A stretch of 64,000 nt of DNA, taken from contig NZ_LMTZ01000085.1 of the NCBI RefSeq assembly GCF_001456025.1, positions 191,566 through 255,565 of the forward strand, given 5' to 3'. Every line of letters begins with the position of its first letter. The first letter of the stretch is position 1. Both the position numbers and the translations under genes were made by a program. The notes beneath the pieces were generated by a model. That model was not told the DNA's origin, made no database searches, and saw only the letters and a list, made by a program, of their open reading frames with translations. This DNA comes from Mastigocoleus testarum BC008 (GTDB taxonomy: Bacteria > Cyanobacteriota > Cyanobacteriia > Cyanobacteriales > Nostocaceae). This document shows positions 27,206 to 36,061 of this stretch, one piece after another.

Positions 27206-28291
27206 ATGGGTCGATCGCTGCGTGTTGCACAAGAATACATTCAACAAGTTAAATCAGCACTGCGTCGTAATGGCTATCCTAGTCAAAAGGCTTTTGCTAC
27301 TGAAATCGGACTTTCCTTGTCCACGGTCAAAAATTTTCTCAGTGGTAAACCAGTTGATTACATTAATTTCGTGGAAATTAGCGAAAAATTGGGTCAAGAC
27401 TGGCAAGAAATAGCAGACAAAGAAACAGAAATAAAAGCAAATAACAACCACATTGAGGAAGACTCACCCTTTGTAACCGGTCCCCCCATCACTCATCCCC
27501 GTCATTTCTTCGGACGACAAAAAGAACTGAAACGCCTATTTAATTTACTGAAGCGCCACCCCCTACAAAATGCTGCCATTATTGGTGAACGACGCATTGG
27601 TAAAACTTCTCTACTTCATTATCTGAAAAATATTACCACCACACCAGTAAAAGAATTACGCCCCAATCAAAAGTCTGACTGGCTACCGAATCCAGAAATA
27701 TATCGATGGGTTTTTGTTGATTTTCAAGACCCACGCATGCAAAGTAAGGAAAGATTTTTAACCCACATTCTGGAAAATTTGCGGATGAAGACACCAGAAC
27801 CGTGCGACTTAGATAACTTTATGGATGTGATGAGTGATAACTTACATAATCCCACAGTTATCTTACTGGATGAGATTGGTGTCGGATTGAAACGTTGTCT
27901 GGAATTGGACGATGAGTTTTGGGAAAGCTTGCGTTCTTTAGCAACTAACCATACAGGTGGAAATCTAGCGTTTATCTTAGCTACCCACGAATCACCCATT
28001 GAACTTGCTCATAGTACGGGACATAGTTCGCCATTTTTCAATATTTTTGGTTACACCGCAACATTGGGAGCCCTAAAAGAGGAAGAAGCGCGAGAATTAA
28101 TAGCAAGTTCGCCGATTACCTTTGCAAATGATGATGTGGAGTGGATTATTGAGCAAAGTCAATGTGTACCCCTTGTATTGCAAATTCTCTGTCGAGAATG
28201 CTTGTTTCATTTAGAAGATGGGGATACCGATGATTGGCGTGAAGAAGGATTGCGACAAGTCGAACATTTCAATCATTTAAAATCGGGATAA
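27206..28291 (+). CDS. XRE-type HTH fused to AAA/STAND-like ATPase
   Basis: A 361-residue protein. Residues about 10-75 form a helix-turn-helix region (FATEIGLSLSTVKNFLSGKP) like XRE regulators. A linker follows, and from residue 93 an ATPase_2-type domain with RHFFGRQKEL, Walker A GERRIGKTSLL and Walker B VILLDEIGVGL. The domain ends soon after the ATPase, with no obvious effector. Such proteins are frequent in filamentous cyanobacteria; the role is unknown and could be signalling, regulation or defence. The GTG three bases upstream also opens the frame, but ATG at 27206 follows AAAGG. It lies just before a toxin-antitoxin-like pair. Confidence 0.8.
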   Translation: MGRSLRVAQEYIQQVKSALRRNGYPSQKAFATEIGLSLSTVKNFLSGKPVDYINFVEISEKLGQDWQEIADKETEIKANNNHIEEDSPFVTGPPITHPRHFFGRQKELKRLFNLLKRHPLQNAAIIGERRIGKTSLLHYLKNITTTPVKELRPNQKSDWLPNPEIYRWVFVDFQDPRMQSKERFLTHILENLRMKTPEPCDLDNFMDVMSDNLHNPTVILLDEIGVGLKRCLELDDEFWESLRSLATNHTGGNLAFILATHESPIELAHSTGHSSPFFNIFGYTATLGALKEEEARELIASSPITFANDDVEWIIEQSQCVPLVLQILCRECLFHLEDGDTDDWREEGLRQVEHFNHLKSG

Positions 28292-28311
28292 AGGCTAAAA
28301 GAAGAATAATT

Positions 28312-28530
28312 ATGAAAGCACACCGTATAGAAACAACTTTAACTGAAAACGGAACCTTGAACCTCAAGGATTTACCTTTTCAGGCTGGGGAACAAGTAGA
28401 AATTATCATTTTAGAAAATCCTAAACATCCCTCAGAATCAAATCTTTATCCTTTGCATGGTACAGTTATTCGCTATGACGATCCATTTGATCCTGCTGTG
28501 CCTTTAGAAGATTGGGAAATGCTGCAATGA
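28312..28530 (+). CDS. Antitoxin-like protein of a VapBC-type pair
   Basis: A 72-residue acidic protein (MKAHRIETTLTENGTLNLKD...) whose first half resembles the AbrB-like or DUF2281-type antitoxins found before PIN-domain toxins. The tail (HGTVIRYDDPFDPAVPLEDW) is the kind of segment that wraps a PIN toxin. Its stop overlaps the ATG of the PIN gene (ATGA), showing translational coupling. Assignment rests mainly on this arrangement. Confidence 0.75.
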   Translation: MKAHRIETTLTENGTLNLKDLPFQAGEQVEIIILENPKHPSESNLYPLHGTVIRYDDPFDPAVPLEDWEMLQ

Positions 28531-28916
28531 TAATACTTGATACCCATATTTGGATTTGGTGGGTTGATGATAATCAAAGATTAACTGAGAAGCATCGACA
28601 ATGCATAGAAAAATACCAGTCCCAAGGTTTAGGGATTAGCATAATTTCTTGCTGGGAAGTTGCCAAATTAGTTGAGGTTGGAAGACTTTCTCTGTCAATT
28701 TCAGTTGACGAATGGTTAAAAGCAGCTTTGGCTTATCAAGGAGTGCAGCTACTTGAACTAACGATTCCAATAATTGTCGAATCAACTAAACTTACAGGTT
28801 TTCACCGCGACCCGGCTGATCAAATAATTGTCGCAACTGCAAGAATTCATGGATACCCATTATTAACTGCTGATGCAAAAATTCTTGCATACCCCAATGT
28901 CCAAACTCTCAATTAG
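28527..28916 (+). CDS. PIN-domain toxin (VapC-like ribonuclease)
   Basis: A 129-residue PIN domain. The acidic residues of the metal site are present: MIILDTHIWIWW (first Asp), SCWEVAKL (Glu), and the late DPADQIIVATA and LLTADAKIL (Asp pairs). VapC-type toxins cut tRNA or rRNA and are held inactive by their antitoxin. I start at 28527, overlapping the antitoxin stop; the frame opens five codons earlier. The pair lies between two ATPase genes. Confidence 0.88.
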   Translation: MIILDTHIWIWWVDDNQRLTEKHRQCIEKYQSQGLGISIISCWEVAKLVEVGRLSLSISVDEWLKAALAYQGVQLLELTIPIIVESTKLTGFHRDPADQIIVATARIHGYPLLTADAKILAYPNVQTLN

Positions 28917-29029
28917 GGTTTATTTGTTACATTAATTTCGTAATAGATAGCAATTTAAAAATTAATTAGGTGTAGAAAGCCTTTTAAAACCAGAAGTATA
29001 GCGTGAACGTAGATCGTGGTTTGTTAGCG

Positions 29030-29080
29030 CAGTATGACCGTAGGTCATCTTTTGACTTTTGAATTTTGACTTTTGACTTT
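29030..29080. repeat. Heptameric STRR (TTTTGAC) before the membrane ATPase
   Basis: Copies of TTTTGAC, TTTTGAA and related units fill the 45 bases before the ATG at 29085. They take the place where a ribosome site would be expected, and no good Shine-Dalgarno sequence is visible. Confidence 0.75.
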
Positions 29081-29084
29081 CCCA

Positions 29085-31475
29085 ATGAAATCCGCCATCG
29101 ACTACTCCAAAATTTACACCGACGCACCCGAACCACACCCCAACCTCATACTGGGTAGTCTGCAACTACTTTTCTGGCTATTTTTTCGTCCTCAAGCTTG
29201 GAAAAATCACCTTAAGCGTATTGACCCGGCTTTGTATTATACATCCACAAATATACAATCAATACAATGGTGTAATCGTAAGGTGTGGAAACTACTGATA
29301 CAAGTATATATCGTAACACCTGGAACAGCAGTATTTATAACAAGATTACTATTTTTAGGCTTACCATTAAATGACTTGGCTTACGGGGTGGCGGCGGTAA
29401 GCATAGTGTTCATGGCGGTCGGCGTGGCCACCAGCATGGCGGGAGGAGGTGAGGTGGTCGGTATGGCGGTTGGCGTGGCGGTCGGCGTGGTGCTCGGCAT
29501 GGCGGGAGGCGTGGTGGTCGGCATGGCGGGAGGCGTGTTGCTCGGCATGGCGGGAGGTGTGGTGGTGGTCGGCATGGCGGTCGGCGTGGCAGTCAGCGTG
29601 GCGGGAAGCATGGCGGGAATGGTGGCGGGAAGCATCGCGGTAAACACGGCGGGAATGGTGGCGGGAAGCATCGCGGTAAGCACGGCGGAAGGCGTGGTGT
29701 TCAGCGTGGCGGAAGGCGTGGTGGTCGGCGTGGCGGTCGGCGTGGCGTTCGGCGTGGGTGCAACTATAAATTTATGGCGACCTGTGCTAACTTACCCCTT
29801 TCTGGTTTTATTCCATAACATACTCTATCGCCTTGACCAACGATTCACAGATCACCATTTAAGTTTTTTACACTTACATGCTTCATTTTGGGACGAATAT
29901 CAATTAATACCATTGATTGGCTTGGATAAGCATTTAGTGCAAGTCATGGAGCAAAAACCAGATGAAGGACAAGTAGCTATTGATTATTTATTAAGTAATA
30001 GCCGTCAGCGCTGGGCTGTTCAAGCTGCACAAATTGAACTGGATGCACGAATGTTGGAAAGCTCTGAATCGGTTGAATTTATCCGTAAAGTTTACCACAA
30101 ATTGGTAATTGGAGAGCTAGAAGGTAAAGCCAGCCCCATACTACGCATATTCACTCGCATCAGTGAATATGTAGATTCTGCTCTCAGTCAGCGTAGTAAC
30201 TATAACCAGCGTTTAGCCCTTACAACTACTGCAGATCGATTAAATGCAAATTTACAGGATCTTACTCGCAGCAGTAACGAATATGCTCCCCGTTTTTACC
30301 CGATCGCTCAAAAATGGCATGAAATAATCACCAACTATGTAGAAGAGCTAGCAAAACAAGTTGAACTGCGCCAGGAAATTGACTCTCCTTACATTCTCGC
30401 CGTTCCCCTCACCCAAAAGCAAGAAATCTTCAGCGGACGCGATGACATCGGAAGTCGCATCGAACAACTAATCCTAGATCGCCGTCGCCCACCCCTGCTA
30501 CTCTACGGACAACGCCGCATGGGTAAAACTTCCCTCCTCTACAACTTGGGAAAACTCCTACCCAACTCCATCATCCCTATGTTTGTGGACTTGCAAGGTG
30601 CACCTTCATCAGCAAATAACTACACAGGTTTTCTCTACAATCTCGCCAGGGGGATGATTACCTCAGCAAAAAAAGAAGCTGTTAATTTACCACCACTCAC
30701 CCGCGAAACCTTAAAAGATGACCCCTTCACCTGCTTTGACGAATGGCTCGATCGCGTAGAAGAGGTACTAGAACAAAATACCGCTTTGTTGATGCTAGAT
30801 GAATTCGAGGTACTTGACAGCGCAATTACTAAAGGACGATTTGACGAACAAGACGTATTGGGAATGTTACGTCACCTGATCCAACATCGTCCCCGCTTCA
30901 AAGTCATGCTGGCTGGCTCCCATACCATTGAAGAATATCAGCGTTGGGCTAGTTACTTAATTAACGTGCAAGTGGTGCATATCAGTTACTTGGAAGAAGA
31001 ATCAGCCCGTCGATTAATTGAGCGTCCCGTAAAAGATTTTATGCTGCGCTACGAACCGGATACTGTAGAGCGCGTGTTAGAACTTACTCGCTGTCACCCC
31101 TTCTTAGTACAATTACTTTGTAGTGAAATCGTCGCCTATAAAAACGAACAAGACCCCTCAGTGCGACGATTAGCAACTTTAGCAGATGTGGAAGCAGCAG
31201 TTACGGAAGCCTTGGGTACTGGTAGTTTTTTCTTTGCTGATATTCAAAATAATCAAGTAAATGCGATGGGGCTTGATATTCTCAGGTTTATGGCTGCAAG
31301 AGGGGAAGGGGTAATTGTTAATAAAAATACTATATTACAAGAAATTCCTGGCGTGTTAGAAAGTGATTTTCAAAAGTTATTGCAACGGGAACTGATTGAA
31401 AAAATAGAGAATGAAGAAGAAGGAGATGGTTATCGCTTCCAAGTGGAGTTGATTCGGCGATGGTTTGCAAGATAA
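29085..31475 (+). CDS. Membrane protein with Val/Gly/Met/Ala repeat domain fused to AAA ATPase
   Basis: A 796-residue protein in three parts. Residues 1-95 hold hydrophobic helices. Residues about 100-225 are an extended, nearly uncharged repeat of GMAVGVAVG / MAGGVVVG type. From residue about 445 follows an ATPase_2-like domain (FSGRDDIGSRIEQL, Walker A GQRRMGKTSLL, Walker B ALLMLDEFEVL) with a C-terminal winged-helix-like part. The repeat is encoded by a GC-rich minisatellite (29381-29757) unlike the AT-rich surroundings. Similar repeat-plus-ATPase proteins occur in other filamentous cyanobacteria; function unknown. ATG at 29085 is the likely start. A strong terminator follows. Confidence 0.8.
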   Translation: MKSAIDYSKIYTDAPEPHPNLILGSLQLLFWLFFRPQAWKNHLKRIDPALYYTSTNIQSIQWCNRKVWKLLIQVYIVTPGTAVFITRLLFLGLPLNDLAYGVAAVSIVFMAVGVATSMAGGGEVVGMAVGVAVGVVLGMAGGVVVGMAGGVLLGMAGGVVVVGMAVGVAVSVAGSMAGMVAGSIAVNTAGMVAGSIAVSTAEGVVFSVAEGVVVGVAVGVAFGVGATINLWRPVLTYPFLVLFHNILYRLDQRFTDHHLSFLHLHASFWDEYQLIPLIGLDKHLVQVMEQKPDEGQVAIDYLLSNSRQRWAVQAAQIELDARMLESSESVEFIRKVYHKLVIGELEGKASPILRIFTRISEYVDSALSQRSNYNQRLALTTTADRLNANLQDLTRSSNEYAPRFYPIAQKWHEIITNYVEELAKQVELRQEIDSPYILAVPLTQKQEIFSGRDDIGSRIEQLILDRRRPPLLLYGQRRMGKTSLLYNLGKLLPNSIIPMFVDLQGAPSSANNYTGFLYNLARGMITSAKKEAVNLPPLTRETLKDDPFTCFDEWLDRVEEVLEQNTALLMLDEFEVLDSAITKGRFDEQDVLGMLRHLIQHRPRFKVMLAGSHTIEEYQRWASYLINVQVVHISYLEEESARRLIERPVKDFMLRYEPDTVERVLELTRCHPFLVQLLCSEIVAYKNEQDPSVRRLATLADVEAAVTEALGTGSFFFADIQNNQVNAMGLDILRFMAARGEGVIVNKNTILQEIPGVLESDFQKLLQRELIEKIENEEEGDGYRFQVELIRRWFAR
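29381..29757. repeat. GC-rich coding minisatellite
   Basis: Imperfect tandem units built from GGCGTGGTGGTCGGCATGGC and GCGGGAAGCATCGCGGTAA-type blocks. Both strands lack stops over about 300 bases because of the base bias. The GC content is far above that of the rest of the window. Confidence 0.9.
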
Positions 31476-31533
31476 GTTTTGAGTTGTACTGGTGTTAGCC
31501 ATAGTAGGTTAAAACCCACTACAAAGCTTACCC

Positions 31534-31555
31534 AGTCTGATTTATCAGACTTTTT
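31534..31555 (+). terminator. Rho-independent terminator
   Basis: AGTCTGA (31534-31540), loop TTTA, TCAGACT (31545-31551), directly followed by TTTTC. It lies 59 bases after the membrane ATPase gene and fits its transcript end. Confidence 0.9.
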
Positions 31556-31717
31556 CTATGAGCCTGGGAATTTATTCCAAGGCGTCTATGAAAATGATGT
31601 AAGTTGTTAGTTTAAACTAAATTTAACTATTATATTGAGACTTTCAGCAAGTTTTGTATGACTTTATCCAATAGTTTTTTTATAGTGCAAAATGTGAGCG
31701 TATAAATAAATTAACTT

Positions 31718-31792
31718 ATCGCGATCGCTAAATTAACTTATCGCGATCGCTTAATGGATAGCTTGGGGAGCTTTGGGAGCGATCGCAACATT
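31718..31792. repeat. Tandem HIP1 duplication
   Basis: A unit of about 22 bases, AAATTAACTTATCGCGATCGCT, is duplicated in tandem, each copy with a HIP1 octamer GCGATCGC. A third HIP1 lies about 25 bases further. The cluster is just upstream of the adhesin gene and may matter as methylation sites or protein-binding sites. Confidence 0.7.
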
Positions 31793-31824
31793 TTAATTTA
31801 GAAGCATTAAGTTAAAAAGAATTT

Positions 31825-34800
31825 ATGGGTGCAAATTTTTATAGATCTAATAAATCTAAGATATCTACCAAATTTAGATTCTTTCAACATTCTAGCTATC
31901 AGATGCTGTTGGGAAGTTTATTCATAATTACCAGTAGTTTCACATTTGTTCCCAATCGGGTATCTGCTCAAATTATCCCCGACGGAACTCTACCCAATAA
32001 TTCCCGCGTTACACAGCAAGGAAACACCACAAAAATCGAAGGTGGAACGCAAGCTGGAGGTAATTTATTCCATAGCTTCCAAGAATTTTCTATTCCTAAT
32101 GGAAGTTCGGCTTATTTTAACAATGCTGGAAATATTCAAAATATTATTAACCGAGTTACTGGAGATTCTGTATCCAATATTGATGGTTTAATTCGTGCAA
32201 ATGGTACAGCAAACTTATTTTTGATTAATCCCAATGGAATTGTATTTGGGAATAATGTCAGACTAGATATTGGTGGTTCCTTTATTGGAAGTACAGCTGA
32301 CAGTTTGGAATTTGCTGACGATCGCTTTTTTAGTGCGAGGGATACTAGTAACTCTTCACCTCCACTTCTGACAATGACTACTCCCACCGGTTTACAGTTT
32401 GGTCGGGGTCGTCGTAGGGGAGCGATCGCCAATCAGGGAAACCTGGAAGTTAAACCGGGACAAAACCTAACTTTGGTTGGTACTAATTTTACTAATACTG
32501 GAAATTTAACAACTAATGGCGGACAAATCTCTCTTGCTGCTGTTCCGGGGGAAGGTTTTGCAAGTTTGGGAGATTTTGGAGAACTGCAAAATGTGGAGTA
32601 CCAATTTCTAGGTCGCGATCTAGAAATTGGAAATATTATCAACCAAGGAAGAATCGATGCTTCCAATACCCAAATAGGAAAACAAGGTGGTAGGGTACTT
32701 GTTTTGGGAGAAAGAATTGGTTTATTTGCAAACTCCTCCATCGATGTTTCTGGTGATGTAGGTGGTGGTGAGGTCAGAATTGGAAATGATGGGAAATATC
32801 CCAAGGGTATGAAAGCAAATGCAACCTATGTAGCCCCAGAAGCAAGAATTACAGCAGATGCTTTAACTAGAGGTGACGGGGGACAGATATCGATTTTCTC
32901 GAGAAATTCCAACCGTGTTTACGGAAGCTTGAGCGCTAAAGCAGGATCGAACTCTGGTAATGGTGGTTTAATTCAGACATCAAGCCAAAATTTTCTCGAC
33001 ACCAAAGGTATTGAAGCAGATGCTAGTGCTAACAATGGTTTAGCTGGTACTTGGTTGTTAGAAACCCCAAATGTTGATATTTCTGGTGTAGACGAAGAAA
33101 CAGGTTTTCCTTTAAGCAGCAACGATCCAAATATTTTTATCCCTGAGACTGACACAGTTGCAGTAAGCATTCAGGATATTGAAAACCAAATCAACACCGG
33201 AACTAGTTTTACTGCGATCGCAAATGGAATTGCAACTCAAGAAGGAAATATTCAAAAAGGAAATATAAAAGTAAGTGGTGATTTTGCAATCAATATTACT
33301 AAAACGGTTGATTTTACCTTACAAGCAAATAATAGTATCGAAATTGAAGGACTTAATCTATCATCTAATAATTCTCCTCTGAGCATATTTCTCAGAAGTG
33401 AAAACTTAAAAACTGAAAACTTAAGAAATAAAAATAAGACTTATAGAGGAGGAAACATCAGTCTTAAAAATGTGGATATCAATAAAATCAGTGGAAGCTT
33501 TAGTGTTAATGCTGCAAATTATTTTCATGCAGAAGAAATAGGGATAAACGTCGATAACACCATAGCTAGAATAGCCAAACCTTTTTCTATCAGTGCTTCT
33601 AATACATCACTGCGCAGAATTAATATTATAACTAATAACAACAGCAATTCCAATCAAAGTCAAGGGTCTTCAATATTTATGAATGCTGACTCTTTAGAAT
33701 TAAAAGGTGGAAGAATTTTAAGTGGTACCACTAACAATGGTGAATCGGGAAACATAAATATTGATGTTGATATACTTTCAGTTAAGAATGCAGTTATAAC
33801 TAGTGATACTTCTTCGAGTGGTAATGGAGGAACGGTAAATATTAAAGCAGATACCGTTGAAATTGAAAGTGGTTCCATTGGTAGTAGAACATTTGGTAAT
33901 GGTGATGCTGGAGGAATTAATATCGATGTAAATACAGTTTCATTTTTTAATGGAGGAGCCCTTGAAACATTAACTAGAAATACTGGGAATGCTGGAAATA
34001 TTAATGTCAATGCAACCGAAAATATTACTATTAAAAATAGAAGTGGTTGGAATAGTAAAACATTTGGAAGCGGTAATGCTGGTAATATCAGCGTCAAGAC
34101 TAAGTCATTATTAGTAGAAAATAGTGGAATTGGTTCTGGTGTTGATGGTAATAATAATAAAGGAAATGCTGGATCGATTAATATTGATACTGACTCTACT
34201 TTTTTACTCAATAGTGGAATTACAAGTGGAACAGAAGCTAAAGTCAATGCAGGGAATATAACTCTACGGACTCATTCATTGGTATTAGAAAATAGTGGTA
34301 TTACTACTAATGCAGATAATCCTAACATTCCAGTAAATGGAGGAAGTATAAATATTAATGCTGATTCTATTTTTTTGCGAAATGGTGGTATTAGATCTCA
34401 AACTATATTTGGAGACGGTGGAAATATCACATTGAATATAAGAGATTTTCTATTGTTACGCAATGGTCAGCAGATTTCTACAGCAGCAGGTACCGAAGGA
34501 ACTGGGGGAAATGGTGGTAACATCACTATTAATATCCCCGATGGTTTTATTATTGCTGCTCCAAATCAAAACAGCGATATTACGGCGAATGCTTTCAACG
34601 GCAAAGGTGGTAAAGTCAGAATTAATGTCGCAGGTATCTTTGGTATGATACCTCGTACTCGGGAAGAGTTAGCAGAATTACTAAATACCAACGATCCAAA
34701 TCAATTGGATCCAAGTCAACTATCAACCAATGACATTACAGCCATTTCACAGCAAAACCCTTCTTTAGATGGCACGATAGAAATTGATACTCTAGACCCA

Positions 34801-35178
34801 GAACCGAAAAGTGATTTAATCAACTTACCATCGGAACCAGTCGATACAAGGATTGCTCAAGGTTGCAGTACTCCTAATTACGCCCGAAGTAGTTTTACTA
34901 TTGTTGGGCGCGGTGGTTTACCAGTAAATCCCAAAGATGTTCTGAATAGCAACTCAGTGGAAGTCGGTTGGGCTAGCATTAAACCAATAAACCAAAAAAA
35001 ACCCAATTTATCTGATGCAGATCTCAAAAGCGAAGCATCCCCAAACAAAATAGAAAACATCATCGAAGCAACTCAATGGTATTACAACGATAAAGGAGAA
35101 GTAGTTTTAACTGCTGATTCATCGAATGCAAATTCTAGTAATAATTGGCTAACATCTACTATTTGCAATCGTTTTTGA
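31825..35178 (+). CDS. Secreted TPS-type filamentous haemagglutinin-like protein
   Basis: A 1117-residue exoprotein of the two-partner secretion family. An extended signal peptide ends near FVPNRVSAQ (residue 49). The TPS domain follows, with SRVTQQGNTTKIEGGTQAGG, the NRVTGD block and the NPNG box in LINPNGIVFGNN. The remainder is a long right-handed beta-helix rich in Asn/Gly (repeated NGGxINI, GNAGNI, SGITT). The C-terminus has CSTPNYARSSFTIVGRGGLP, a conserved ending of cyanobacterial members. It is probably exported by a TpsB partner encoded elsewhere and faces outward as an adhesin or matrix protein. It diverges from nothing but converges on the DUF928 cluster. Confidence 0.9.
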   Translation: MGANFYRSNKSKISTKFRFFQHSSYQMLLGSLFIITSSFTFVPNRVSAQIIPDGTLPNNSRVTQQGNTTKIEGGTQAGGNLFHSFQEFSIPNGSSAYFNNAGNIQNIINRVTGDSVSNIDGLIRANGTANLFLINPNGIVFGNNVRLDIGGSFIGSTADSLEFADDRFFSARDTSNSSPPLLTMTTPTGLQFGRGRRRGAIANQGNLEVKPGQNLTLVGTNFTNTGNLTTNGGQISLAAVPGEGFASLGDFGELQNVEYQFLGRDLEIGNIINQGRIDASNTQIGKQGGRVLVLGERIGLFANSSIDVSGDVGGGEVRIGNDGKYPKGMKANATYVAPEARITADALTRGDGGQISIFSRNSNRVYGSLSAKAGSNSGNGGLIQTSSQNFLDTKGIEADASANNGLAGTWLLETPNVDISGVDEETGFPLSSNDPNIFIPETDTVAVSIQDIENQINTGTSFTAIANGIATQEGNIQKGNIKVSGDFAINITKTVDFTLQANNSIEIEGLNLSSNNSPLSIFLRSENLKTENLRNKNKTYRGGNISLKNVDINKISGSFSVNAANYFHAEEIGINVDNTIARIAKPFSISASNTSLRRINIITNNNSNSNQSQGSSIFMNADSLELKGGRILSGTTNNGESGNINIDVDILSVKNAVITSDTSSSGNGGTVNIKADTVEIESGSIGSRTFGNGDAGGINIDVNTVSFFNGGALETLTRNTGNAGNINVNATENITIKNRSGWNSKTFGSGNAGNISVKTKSLLVENSGIGSGVDGNNNKGNAGSINIDTDSTFLLNSGITSGTEAKVNAGNITLRTHSLVLENSGITTNADNPNIPVNGGSININADSIFLRNGGIRSQTIFGDGGNITLNIRDFLLLRNGQQISTAAGTEGTGGNGGNITINIPDGFIIAAPNQNSDITANAFNGKGGKVRINVAGIFGMIPRTREELAELLNTNDPNQLDPSQLSTNDITAISQQNPSLDGTIEIDTLDPEPKSDLINLPSEPVDTRIAQGCSTPNYARSSFTIVGRGGLPVNPKDVLNSNSVEVGWASIKPINQKKPNLSDADLKSEASPNKIENIIEATQWYYNDKGEVVLTADSSNANSSNNWLTSTICNRF

Positions 35179-35230
35179 AGAATTTATTTGAAATAATATC
35201 ACGTCCGGTAAAACACTTGTAATAAGGTTC

Positions 35231-35281
35231 GTAGTAGCGCTTTAGCGCAATAGACAAACATTCGCGCTAAAGCGCTACTAC
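35231..35281. repeat. 18-bp perfect inverted repeat between convergent genes
   Basis: Bases 35231-35248 (GTAGTAGCGCTTTAGCGC) are perfectly complementary to 35264-35281, with a 15-base loop. It is a dispersed palindrome type and is placed to end the adhesin transcript. Confidence 0.9.
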
Positions 35282-35479
35282 AAACATATTTTTTCATAAG
35301 TAATTAAGTGGACATCGTATAACTTGTTTGAAATAACTTGTTGGAAATAAACTGTTTAAATTGAGCGGAGAGTTTGCAGTCTGCGGTGACGTAATTAAGT
35401 AAGAACATTAAACTCAGAACACAACTCTCCTGTTTGTGGTGCAGATAGTTGCGCAGTCACTATCTTCTTGTATGTGTTT

Positions 35480-35851
35480 TTATTTTATTCTATTGAATTG
35501 CAACTCTCCACGACCCGAAAAATTAAGCGATATCGTATTACGATTAATAACATTATAGACTGCGGTATATTCCCTACCAGCATATATGCCATGTACAACG
35601 ACACTCCCACTACGAACTTCATAGGTATTTTTTTCTGCAGGACCTCCGCTTCCGCAAAATGAGATTGATTTTTCGAATGTTATCTCTTTACAGGGAAAGT
35701 AGACAGCTAATGGATTTTTAGAATCAACTTCCCAGGTACCGATAAGTGGATTGGGTTCCAAATCTTCTCGAGTTTCGAAAGGTGAATTGAGTGGGAAACA
35801 ACCCGAAAATGCCACCGAAAGCACTCCAATAACAAATAGCTTTCGTATCAT
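35480..35851 (-). CDS. Small lipoprotein, 123 residues
   Basis: It starts MIRKLFVIGVLSVAFSGC with a good lipobox (FSGC, Cys18), so it is predicted to be a membrane-anchored lipoprotein. The mature part contains NPLIGTWEVD and a short beta-rich domain ending GRGELQFNRIK, resembling small lipocalin-like or DUF-type domains. No named family is assigned. It is the terminal minus-strand gene before the adhesin. Confidence 0.75.
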   Translation of the reverse strand: MIRKLFVIGVLSVAFSGCFPLNSPFETREDLEPNPLIGTWEVDSKNPLAVYFPCKEITFEKSISFCGSGGPAEKNTYEVRSGSVVVHGIYAGREYTAVYNVINRNTISLNFSGRGELQFNRIK

Positions 35852-36061
35852 CTTTACACCTTGTACTGGTCGCTCAGCTATATATTATGTTACACCACCC
35901 ATTTTGTTATGTTACATGTCTCGTTGCAGAGCGAGGATAAATATCTATATTAGCAACGGCTTTATTAGCCACGGCTTTGCACCATAAAGTTATTCAGCAT
36001 TGGCTACAACAAACCCCGTGTACCAACAGATTAAAAGCACCTGTTAAGAAATAAACTCATT

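Noticed and set aside
29381..29683. Minus-strand frame of 100 codons rich in Thr/Pro/Ala/Met
   Set aside because: Open only because of the GC-rich repeat on the other strand; its composition mirrors the repeat.
33660..34247. Minus-strand frame of 195 codons
   Set aside because: Antisense to the repetitive Asn/Gly-rich beta-helix of the adhesin; length is a by-product of codon bias.
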